From Buttiauxella brennerae ATCC 51605 (GTDB lineage: Bacteria > Pseudomonadota > Gammaproteobacteria > Enterobacterales > Enterobacteriaceae), in contig NZ_LXER01000032.1 of NCBI RefSeq assembly GCF_001654925.1, positions 216,339 through 280,338 on the forward strand: DNA of 64,000 nucleotides, in the 5' to 3' direction. A program made the position numbers and the translations under genes. Position 1 is the stretch's first letter. The number at the start of each line of letters is the position of its first letter. Under the pieces are notes generated by a model. It was not told where the DNA came from and made no database searches. It saw nothing but the letters and a program-made list of their open reading frames with translations. Below, piece by piece: positions 49,983 through 57,096 of this stretch.

Positions 49983-50315
49983 TTGAAAAAATATATCCCA
50001 GGTTTACTGATTTTAACCTTCGCATTTTCAGGCAACGTTTTTGCTATTGATAAAACATCTGGCGGAGCGTTGGCTGGTGCAGCAATTGGTGCTGTGACGG
50101 GCAAAAGCGTGAAGAGTACTGTCGGTGGTGCGGTCATTGGCGGTGGCACAGGGGCAATGTTCAAAAGTGGCGATACAGGAAAAGCTGCCCGTAAAGGTGG
50201 TGCGATTGGTGCCGCAGTGGGGGGTGTTGCAGCAGCAGCAACCGGCCAAAGCGTCTTAAAAGGTGCGGCCGTTGGCGCAGGCGGTGGTGCTCTGGTCGGT
50301 GAAGCCACTCACTAA
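49983..50315 (+). CDS. Exported glycine-zipper protein (TTG start)
   Basis: Protein of 110 aa. A signal peptide (KKYIPGLLILTFAFSGNVFA-ID) is followed by glycine-zipper repeats: GGALAGAAIGAVTGKSV, GGAVIGGGTGAMF, GGAIGAAVGGVAAAATG, GAAVGAGGGALVGEATH. Such repeats pack in membranes and occur in outer-membrane lipoproteins and OmpA-like proteins; this one has no Cys, so it is not a lipoprotein. I chose TTG at 49983 because a perfect AGGAGG lies eight bases before it and it begins the signal peptide. Probably an envelope protein. Confidence 0.78.
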   Translation: MKKYIPGLLILTFAFSGNVFAIDKTSGGALAGAAIGAVTGKSVKSTVGGAVIGGGTGAMFKSGDTGKAARKGGAIGAAVGGVAAAATGQSVLKGAAVGAGGGALVGEATH

Positions 50316-50345
50316 GCTAAAGCTGACTCACCCCGAATACTCAAA

Positions 50346-50376
50346 AGCCCGGCATCTTTCGATGTCGGGCTTTTTC
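50346..50376 (+). terminator. Terminator after the glycine-zipper gene
   Basis: AGCCCGGCATC-TTTC-GATGTCGGGCT is followed by TTTTTC. It lies between two convergent genes. Confidence 0.92.
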
Positions 50377-50397
50377 ATTTCACGGCCAGTAAAACGT

Positions 50398-51354
50398 TTA
50401 CTTTCTTCCAGCCATGTCAGGAATAATCAGATCCCCACGCAGCACGTTCGAACCCAGCGCACTTTTGGTTTTCTCGGTCAGCCACGCAACAATTCTTGCC
50501 GCCATCGCATCCATGGAATACTCAATGGCCGGAATAGTCGGAATGCCTGGCAAATGCAGCGACCCGGCGAGGCTAAATACCATAATGTCTTGCGGCACGG
50601 ATTTATTAAACGCCTGCAACTGCGGAATGATGCGCTGCGCTTCTTGCTCATCGGCCACCAGTAACGCGTTGAAATTCAGCGTGGTGCTGTTATTGAGCAG
50701 CACTTGCAGCGCAACCGACGAAGAGGTGGAGTCCATAAAAATCAGGTTACGGTTAAACGGCAGGAAATTGTTTTCCAGCGCACGTTTGTAACCCAGCAGG
50801 ATTTGTTCAACGGAACCGCATGAGTCAGGGTTAATCACGGCAATCTGCCGCCGTCCCTGTTTAATCAGGTAATTACAGGCAGTTTCCGCAGCAAATGCGT
50901 GATCAAACTGAATGCTGTTGCTGGAGTCGACATCCACACAATCCACCAGAATGACATTCTCATGGCTGATATTGAGCGGGAAACGGGCACCGATAACCAG
51001 CACGTCATCGCACAGGCCGCAGGTCAGCTCATCAAGCGCGTGCAACACCTCGGTTTTGCTATTGGCAAAACGCAGCAACAGGTGTTTTTGATGCTGGCTA
51101 AGGTGTTTCTCCAGCGCGTACAGGTAACCCGTGGTCTGGTTAATATTGTCCTGCGCACAAATCACGCCAATACAGCCTGTTGACTGGCTAAGCAAGGATT
51201 GCGCGATAACATTCGGCCGGTAATGCAACTCTTCCACCGCTTTAAGCACAGCCAGACGACTCGCTTCTTTCACCCCACGAGATCCACTCAATACCCGAGA
51301 TACTGTGGCTTTAGACACCCCAGCTAAACGCGATACATCATTGATTGTAGACAT
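50398..51354 (-). CDS. LacI-family repressor of the adjacent PTS/porin operon
   Basis: Repressor of 318 aa resembling AscG-type regulators. The DNA-binding domain is STINDVSRLAGVSKATVSRVLSGSRGV, with the hinge helix YRPNVIAQSLLSQSTGCIGVI. The effector domain follows. Two ATGs are adjacent; the second (51354) is better spaced from AAAGGA. It is divergent from the PTS genes, and two TGGAAA..TTTCC palindromes lie in the shared 295-bp intergenic region. Confidence 0.9.
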   Translation of the reverse strand: MSTINDVSRLAGVSKATVSRVLSGSRGVKEASRLAVLKAVEELHYRPNVIAQSLLSQSTGCIGVICAQDNINQTTGYLYALEKHLSQHQKHLLLRFANSKTEVLHALDELTCGLCDDVLVIGARFPLNISHENVILVDCVDVDSSNSIQFDHAFAAETACNYLIKQGRRQIAVINPDSCGSVEQILLGYKRALENNFLPFNRNLIFMDSTSSSVALQVLLNNSTTLNFNALLVADEQEAQRIIPQLQAFNKSVPQDIMVFSLAGSLHLPGIPTIPAIEYSMDAMAARIVAWLTEKTKSALGSNVLRGDLIIPDMAGRK

Positions 51355-51452
51355 CATTTTCCTTTATCAGGCTCTGGCTTATGCCTGTCATCCTAAATAC
51401 TGCCCTGGCTCACATTCTAACCAATTTTAAGTATAGTCGTTTCGCTTTTCTA

Positions 51453-51469
51453 TGGAAACCGATTTTCCG
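51453..51469. promoter_or_regulatory. LacI-family operator 1
   Basis: TGGAAACCGATTTTCCG is an imperfect palindrome with a central CG, typical of LacI/GalR operators. It lies about 100 bp upstream of the repressor gene start, so it may control that gene. Confidence 0.65.
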
Positions 51470-51545
51470 CATGATGTCCAAACCGTACCTCAACCAGATA
51501 ATTTTGTGATGACGATCCAATAAGCAAAGCCTATAAACGCTGGAT

Positions 51546-51561
51546 GTTGATGAGTATCACA
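51546..51561 (+). promoter_or_regulatory. Possible CRP site upstream of the PTS operon
   Basis: GTTGA-TGAGTA-TCACA matches the TGTGA-N6-TCACA consensus at 8 of 10 positions, with a perfect right half. It lies 17 bp before operator 2, as expected for catabolite control of a sugar operon. Confidence 0.4.
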
Positions 51562-51578
51562 GATCGGTTGGCTGCGGA

Positions 51579-51594
51579 TGGAAAACGGTTTCCA
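51579..51594 (+). promoter_or_regulatory. LacI-family operator 2
   Basis: TGGAAAACGGTTTCCA is a 16-bp palindrome with one mismatch pair, close to the AscG-type consensus TGAAACCGGTTTCA. It ends 55 bp before the IIB start. Together with operator 1, 126 bp away, it could support repression by looping. Confidence 0.75.
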
Positions 51595-51649
51595 TAAAGT
51601 ATCAAATAATTTCCGCAATACTTTATTTACATTTTGAGGATGAGTGTTA

Positions 51650-51964
51650 ATGGTCAAGATCATGTTGTGTTGTTCTGCCGGAATGTCCACCAGCCTGCTG
51701 GTCAGAAAGATGCTGAGCGTAGCGGAAGAACGAGGAATGCCTGTTGAAATAGAGGCTTACGGTGTCGCTGAATTTGACGTGCAGTTTCCGCGCTACCAGG
51801 TGGTGCTGCTCGGGCCGCAAGTGAAATATATGTTAAGTACGCTTTCAGAAAAGACCGCCTCTCACGGCATTCCCGTTCAAGCCATCGATATGATGGATTA
51901 CGGCATGCAACGTGGCGATAAGGTGTTGGATTATGCTCTGTCGCTTATCGAAGCGGCTCACTAA
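51650..51964 (+). CDS. PTS EIIB component, lactose/cellobiose family
   Basis: Phosphotransfer protein of 104 aa. The phosphorylated Cys is in the P-loop CCSAGMSTSLL (Cys8; Cys7 is an extra neighbour). The C-terminal part VQAIDMMDYGMQRGDKVLDYAL fits the cellobiose-type IIB. The ATG at 51650 has GAGGA nine bases upstream; a GTG two codons earlier is too close to it. First gene of IIB-IIC-IIA-porin. Confidence 0.92.
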   Translation: MVKIMLCCSAGMSTSLLVRKMLSVAEERGMPVEIEAYGVAEFDVQFPRYQVVLLGPQVKYMLSTLSEKTASHGIPVQAIDMMDYGMQRGDKVLDYALSLIEAAH

Positions 51965-51976
51965 AAGGGTGTTCAT

Positions 51977-53302
51977 ATGAGTTCGCTATATCAATCAATG
52001 GTGACGGTGATTGAGCAATCTATCACCCCGCTGGCGGGTCGTCTGGGGCAACAAAAGTACGTTATCGCCATTCGTGATGGGTTCACCGCGGCCCTGCCGT
52101 TTATGATCATCGGCTCCTTTATGCTGGTGTTTATTTTCCCGCCGTTCTCGGCCGATACCACCCTTGGCTTTGCCCGCGCATGGCTGGATTTTTCACAGAC
52201 TTACCGTGAACAACTGATGCTGCCATTTAACCTGAGTATGGGCGTGATGACGTTCTTTATCTCAGTCGGGATTGGTGCAAGTCTGGGGCGGCAGTTTAAT
52301 CTTGACCCGGTGATGTCCGGTTTGCTGGCCTTTATGGCGTTTTTGCTAGTTGCTGCACCCTACGCTGATGGCAAAATCTCGACTCAGTACCTTTCAGGCC
52401 AGGGCATTTTCACCGCGCTGATTACGTCGATTTACTCCACGCGTATTTACGCCTGGCTTAAAGAGCACAAAGTCACGATTCGTCTGCCAAAAGAAGTGCC
52501 AACAGGCGTTGCGCGTTCATTTGAAATTCTGATCCCGGTGGTGGTGATTATCGGCACGCTGCACCCGCTGAATTTATTCATCGAAGCGCAAACCGGCATG
52601 ATTATGCCGCAAGCGATTATGCACCTGCTGGAACCGCTGGTTTCCGCATCGGATTCCCTGCCCGCTATTTTGTTGTCTGTGTTGCTGTGCCAGATTTTCT
52701 GGTTCTCAGGCATTCATGGCTCGCTGATTGTTACCGGCATCATGAGTCCATTCTGGATGACAAACCTTGCAGCAAACCAGACTGCGCTTGCCGCTGGCGC
52801 TGCATTACCACACATTTACCTGCAAGGTTTCTGGGACCACTATTTATTGATTGGCGGCGTCGGCTCCACTCTGCCGTTAGCGTTCTTATTACTGCGCAGC
52901 AAAGCCACCCACTTACGCACCATTGGTAAAATGGGCATCGTGCCAAGTTTCTTTAATATCAATGAACCGATTCTGTTCGGCGCGCCCATTATCATGAACC
53001 CGTTGTTGTTCATTCCGTTTGTTTGCGTACCGATGGTCAACGCCGTTCTGGCTTATACCGCCACAAAACTGGGTTGGCTGGCGCAAGTCGTTTCCCTGAC
53101 GCCGTGGACGACACCCGCACCGATTGGCGCTTCGTGGGCAACAAACTGGGCCTTTAGCCCGGTGGTGATGTGTTTGATTTGCATGGTCGTTTCCACCTTA
53201 ATTTATCTGCCATTCCTGCGTGCTTATGAGCGTTCATTGCAGAAAACCGCCGTGGAAAACGAAGCGCGTTCACCGTTGACAGAAACGGCTATCAGCAATT
53301 AA
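51977..53302 (+). CDS. PTS EIIC component, lactose/cellobiose family
   Basis: Sugar-translocating membrane subunit of 441 aa with about ten hydrophobic segments. The family active region INEPILFGAPIIMNPLLFIPF is near residue 320, and FWFSGIHGSLIVTGIM near 240. It would import and phosphorylate a beta-glucoside-like disaccharide with the IIB and IIA products. It starts 12 bp after IIB. Confidence 0.93.
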   Translation: MSSLYQSMVTVIEQSITPLAGRLGQQKYVIAIRDGFTAALPFMIIGSFMLVFIFPPFSADTTLGFARAWLDFSQTYREQLMLPFNLSMGVMTFFISVGIGASLGRQFNLDPVMSGLLAFMAFLLVAAPYADGKISTQYLSGQGIFTALITSIYSTRIYAWLKEHKVTIRLPKEVPTGVARSFEILIPVVVIIGTLHPLNLFIEAQTGMIMPQAIMHLLEPLVSASDSLPAILLSVLLCQIFWFSGIHGSLIVTGIMSPFWMTNLAANQTALAAGAALPHIYLQGFWDHYLLIGGVGSTLPLAFLLLRSKATHLRTIGKMGIVPSFFNINEPILFGAPIIMNPLLFIPFVCVPMVNAVLAYTATKLGWLAQVVSLTPWTTPAPIGASWATNWAFSPVVMCLICMVVSTLIYLPFLRAYERSLQKTAVENEARSPLTETAISN

Positions 53303-53330
53303 TAATCGCCGTCTAATAAATCTGGGAAAA

Positions 53331-53636
53331 ATGATGATCGAATTAGAAGAAGCCGTCATGGAAATTATTATGAATGCCGGGCAATCACGTAGCCTGTGTT
53401 TTGAAGCACTGCATTCAGCGCGACAGGGTAATATTGAAGAAGCCAAACTGTTATTACATGAAGCTGATGGTTACGCCCGTGAAGCCCATAAGATGCAAAC
53501 TAAATTGATTGAACAAGATGCCGGTGAAGCTAAGCAACCCATGACATTAATTATGGTGCACGCGCAAGACCATTTAATGACATCCATGCTGGCACGCGAA
53601 CTTTCGAACGAAATTATTCATCTTTATCAACGCTAA
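53331..53636 (+). CDS. PTS EIIA component, lactose/cellobiose family
   Basis: Three-helix phosphocarrier of 101 aa. The phosphorylated His is expected in VHAQDHLM (His77), and the opening helix MEIIMNAGQSRSLCFEALHSARQGN is typical. It lies 28 bp after IIC. Two ATGs are adjacent at the start and either could be used. Confidence 0.92.
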   Translation: MMIELEEAVMEIIMNAGQSRSLCFEALHSARQGNIEEAKLLLHEADGYAREAHKMQTKLIEQDAGEAKQPMTLIMVHAQDHLMTSMLARELSNEIIHLYQR

Positions 53637-53746
53637 GCATTACGTAAAAACAAAAACTATTTAACCTCTGGCACGGAGAAACAATTACGTAAATAATTTT
53701 AATTAAGTCCAATCCGATGAAAGTATAAATAACGATAAATATGTTT

Positions 53747-53773
53747 GGGTAATAGAGTTTTCTCTATTAACCC
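53747..53773 (+). promoter_or_regulatory. Hairpin between PTS EIIA and porin genes
   Basis: GGGTAATAGAG-TTTT-CTCTATTAACCC forms a stem with one small bulge and no U-run. It lies in the 187-bp IIA-porin gap and could stabilise the PTS mRNA or reset expression of the porin. The rest of the gap is AT-rich without a gene. Confidence 0.5.
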
Positions 53774-53823
53774 GGAGCAGGATATTTATTGTCTGAAAAA
53801 TAAATTACTAAATTGAGATTATA

Positions 53824-55203
53824 ATGAAAACAATTAAAAAACTTCCATTAACAATGGCGGTTATCGCCGCGTTGTGCCCAATTTCTGTACTCGCACAAGA
53901 ACCAATGTCTCAGGAACAAATTGACCAAATCGTGGCGAAGGCCGTGGATAAAGCGCTGGCCGACCGTGATGCGAAAATAGAAGCGGCACGCCTCAATAGG
54001 ACCGATACGTTAGTTACGCCGCAAGTTCCCACCACGCCAGATAAGGCTGTTCCGTTGGGGCTTAAATTTACCGGTTATGCGCGTTACGGTGCGCATTTCC
54101 AGGCAGGTGATCAAAAATATATTGGCGTTGACGGTTCCTACAACGGCTCCTCCGCAATTGGTCGTTTAGGTAACGAAGGCAACGGCGGCGAATTCCAGCT
54201 CACCAAAATCATAAAAGCCGATAACGGGGCCATCTGGGACATCGGCGTGATGATTGACCACTGGGGCGATGAAGTTAACCTGAAAAAAGCCTACGCGGGT
54301 GTCACAAACCTGTTTGAATCACAGCCAAATGCTTATTTCTGGGCCGGTCGCGACTTCCACCAGCGTCCACAACAAGGGATCAACGACTACTTCTGGATGA
54401 ACCACGATGGGCAAGGTGCGGGGGTGAAAAGCCTCGATCTCGGCTTTGCTCAACTGGATATGGCGGCGGTTGCATCGGTGGAGCAGTGTAATCCTGAAAT
54501 GATAGAAGATGGCGGCAACCCGTCGCGTATCTCTTGTACGGGCGGCTCCGGCACTGGCGATAAAGGCAACTACGCGGCAACGTCAAAACTGCATGGTATC
54601 AAATTCGGCCCGATCGATTTCGAGCTGTACGCCAACTATGGTTTTGACTCCAAAGCCATTGATAGCGACGAACGTTCCAAAGCCTGGCAAGCCGCGGTGG
54701 TGTTAAGCCACACCGGTGAAAATAGCCTGAATAAAATTATTGCCCGTTATTCTGACCACTCGGATAACAGCGTTTATAACAAAACCAATGGCCTGCACAC
54801 CGTGTATACCAGCTTCGAAGGGAACTATAAGTTCACTCAACAAGCACAGGTGGAATATCTGTTGGCCTTCCACGATTACGATAATGACGAGCAAACGCTC
54901 GATAACCGCCGCAACTACGGTGCCATCGTTCGCCCGATGTACTTCTGGAACGACATCCATTCAACGTGGCTTGAGGCGGGTTATCAGCGCGTAGATTACG
55001 AGAATGATGGTGATAACAAAGGCTGGAAACTGACGCTGTCGCAGAACATTTCTATCGCGATGGGGCCGGAGTTCCGCCCGATGCTGCGCTTCTACGTTAC
55101 CGGCGGCCAGGTGGAGAACAACCACACTACGCGTGTCGCAGGGCAGGATAATACTCAGCTTGATTCGTTTAACGTGGGCGCGATGTGGGAAGCCTGGTGG
55201 TAA
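53824..55203 (+). CDS. LamB/ScrY-type carbohydrate porin
   Basis: Outer-membrane porin of 459 aa in the maltoporin family. A signal peptide (MKTIKKLPLTMAVIAALCPISVLA-QE) is followed by a helical, coiled-coil-like extension of about 35 residues (SQEQIDQIVAKAVDKALADR), as in sucrose porin ScrY. The barrel starts with LKFTGYARYGAHFQAGDQ and ends with the aromatic residue pair WW, typical of outer-membrane proteins. It would let an oligosaccharide enter the periplasm for the PTS upstream. Confidence 0.92.
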   Translation: MKTIKKLPLTMAVIAALCPISVLAQEPMSQEQIDQIVAKAVDKALADRDAKIEAARLNRTDTLVTPQVPTTPDKAVPLGLKFTGYARYGAHFQAGDQKYIGVDGSYNGSSAIGRLGNEGNGGEFQLTKIIKADNGAIWDIGVMIDHWGDEVNLKKAYAGVTNLFESQPNAYFWAGRDFHQRPQQGINDYFWMNHDGQGAGVKSLDLGFAQLDMAAVASVEQCNPEMIEDGGNPSRISCTGGSGTGDKGNYAATSKLHGIKFGPIDFELYANYGFDSKAIDSDERSKAWQAAVVLSHTGENSLNKIIARYSDHSDNSVYNKTNGLHTVYTSFEGNYKFTQQAQVEYLLAFHDYDNDEQTLDNRRNYGAIVRPMYFWNDIHSTWLEAGYQRVDYENDGDNKGWKLTLSQNISIAMGPEFRPMLRFYVTGGQVENNHTTRVAGQDNTQLDSFNVGAMWEAWW

Positions 55204-55317
55204 ATTCAAGCTGCGTCTGCGTTGGCTGCGCTCGCTCACCCCGGTCACTTACTTGAGTAAGCTCCCGGGGATTCACTCGCTTGCCGCCTTGATGCCGCTC
55301 GAATTATTTGGGATATA
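55204..55317. repeat. ERIC (IRU) element after the porin gene
   Basis: It begins directly after the porin stop: TTCAAGCTGCG, GTTGGCTGCGCTCGCTCACC, CACTTACTTGAGTAAGCTCC, TTGCCGCC and CTCGAATTATTTGGG. The core is very close to the published ERIC sequence. Confidence 0.9.
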
Positions 55318-55335
55318 AAAAATTTTTTTGGGGTT

Positions 55336-55359
55336 GTAGGGTGGATCCGTCCACCCTAC
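55336..55359. repeat. Perfect 10-bp palindrome (REP-like)
   Basis: GTAGGGTGGA-TCCG-TCCACCCTAC lies between two convergent genes. It shares CCACCCTAC with the REP-like element at 10195-10265. A run of seven T's lies just left of it, so it lacks the T-run on the side needed for a minus-strand terminator. Confidence 0.55.
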
Positions 55360-55377
55360 GAAAGAGATAACAAACAC

Positions 55378-56994
55378 TCACCGCATCGCGTTATAAATGG
55401 CCTGCTGAATATCAACCGCACGTTTTTCTTCAGCAATACCCTGCTCATCTTTACGCTGTTGCTGCGCACTGAGCCGCAGTTTTGCTCTGTCCAAATCCTC
55501 TTTCTGTCGCTTGATGGCTTCAGGCGAGCTGCAAAAAGTTTGCAGGAATTGTTTACGCAGCGCCGTGAGGCTTTCCCCGTCGGTCATCGCCTGGCTGTAG
55601 GTTCTGACCATGCGCCGACACGGGCGTTCTTCATCCATTTGCGAGCGATGCTGCAAAAGAGCATTGAGCGCGTCGCGGTAATCACCCGTTAATGCGGATT
55701 CGGTGTAAGAGACTTTCCAGTTCATGCCGCCTTGCATAAACAACCGCACCACGGTGGCATCTCCACGCTCGATGGCCGAGCGTAAATTGCCCTCTTCCCA
55801 GCCAATCCCGATGTTAGCCAGTTTTTCACGCGCGCTTTGCGCTTCGGGAAGTGAATCAATCACCGTCACTTTCGCGGGCTGGCTGTTTGCTTGCACGGGT
55901 TTATCGGCGATATCACTCAGCAAATACATGCCGAAAATGGCGGCGCCAATTACCGCCACGCCAGCGATACACCAGCACACCATCTTCAGTGTCTCGCTGG
56001 TGTCCTGTTTGCTTTTGGTATTACGCAAATCGGGCCGTTCAATGGTGTCGCGCACTTCTTCATTATCGCGTCCGGTAGCCTGGTGTTTTTTCTGCGCAAG
56101 CGTCAGCCATGCCTGTAACTGCGCGTCGTCTGCCGCCAAAAGTGCTGCCGGGTTAACTTTGGTTCGCCCCTCATCGAAAGCCTGCTGAATAACAGCGCTG
56201 CTTTCCTGGTAATAGCTATTGAGCAATGCGAGTTGTACGGAGGTTAATGTCTGCTGCTGCACGAGGTCGTTGCGAATTTCGCGTACATCATCGAGAAAAG
56301 TTTGCAGCGTTTTACGCTGGTCAATCAACAAACCCAGTTGCGTTGCGTGTTGGAAAAGCCCGGCATAATGGTTGGCGTACTCTTTTTTATCGACCACCAT
56401 TAAAGCCAGTTCGCTAAAACGCATGCCGCTGAGAATATCGCCCCGCTCGCCGTTCTTTAGCCAGCGGCGCAAGCTATCCGCGCCAAATAGCATTTTCAGC
56501 TTATGCACCAGCTGCGACTGACCGGCATAACTGTTTTCCACCAGGTTCTTAAGCATCAGCTCAAGGGCACGCATCTGGCGCATCGCTTTTTGCTGCACCG
56601 CAACATCGTGACTTTCAATTTCGGTGGAATAGCCAAGCAAGGGCTGCTTTTCTCGCACCCGTTCGAGGTAACTGACAAAACGCAGCGCGGCTATTAACTG
56701 GTTATGACTGACTTCCTGGCCGCTTTCGAACTGCGGAACCAGTTGCTGTAAATGGCGCAAAAGCAGTGTGAAATGCGAGATTTCAGCGTCGTTAAGATTT
56801 AAGCGCTTCGCCACCGCCATCCAGCTGCCGAGAGCGAGGCGAGCCTGCTCAAGCTGTTGGAAAAACCACTGTGGATCTTTGCCATCACTGGCTTTGATAG
56901 TGAGAAGTGGCAGGATTTGCAACGATGCATGGCGAATCACACCCAGGCATGTTTCAAACTTTTCCCGCATCAGCAACTGTGCCGCGCTTGCCAT
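55378..56994 (-). CDS. HEPN-like membrane protein with ankyrin-like C-terminus (STY4199-type)
   Basis: Protein of 538 aa. I recall a family named STY4199 HEPN-domain protein that this resembles, but this is not certain. Residues about 1-330 are helical and charged. A segment FLDDVREIRNDLVQQ (about 234-248) looks like the HEPN RNxxxH motif with Gln in place of His. One membrane segment follows (VCWCIAGVAVIGAAIFGMYLL, about 339-359). Then comes an ankyrin-like pair (LRSAIERGDATVVRLFMQGG, ESALTGDYRDALNALL, about 404-447) and a charged C-terminal helix (490-537). The ATG at 56994 follows AAAGGA; the frame is open 23 codons further. Role unknown. Confidence 0.7.
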   Translation of the reverse strand: MASAAQLLMREKFETCLGVIRHASLQILPLLTIKASDGKDPQWFFQQLEQARLALGSWMAVAKRLNLNDAEISHFTLLLRHLQQLVPQFESGQEVSHNQLIAALRFVSYLERVREKQPLLGYSTEIESHDVAVQQKAMRQMRALELMLKNLVENSYAGQSQLVHKLKMLFGADSLRRWLKNGERGDILSGMRFSELALMVVDKKEYANHYAGLFQHATQLGLLIDQRKTLQTFLDDVREIRNDLVQQQTLTSVQLALLNSYYQESSAVIQQAFDEGRTKVNPAALLAADDAQLQAWLTLAQKKHQATGRDNEEVRDTIERPDLRNTKSKQDTSETLKMVCWCIAGVAVIGAAIFGMYLLSDIADKPVQANSQPAKVTVIDSLPEAQSAREKLANIGIGWEEGNLRSAIERGDATVVRLFMQGGMNWKVSYTESALTGDYRDALNALLQHRSQMDEERPCRRMVRTYSQAMTDGESLTALRKQFLQTFCSSPEAIKRQKEDLDRAKLRLSAQQQRKDEQGIAEEKRAVDIQQAIYNAMR

Positions 56995-57096
56995 GATTTT
57001 CCTTTGTAAGAGACGTGCGCCTGGACCGAGAAGCGCCATTGCGCAGAATCTTAGCTCAGCCATGCAAGAGTCTATGGCTGTAAAAGCACAGGAAAA

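Noticed and set aside
55378-56994. Calling the HEPN-like gene an abortive-infection system
   Set aside because: No partner nucleotidyltransferase or antitoxin gene is adjacent, and the expected catalytic His is missing, so a defence role cannot be claimed.
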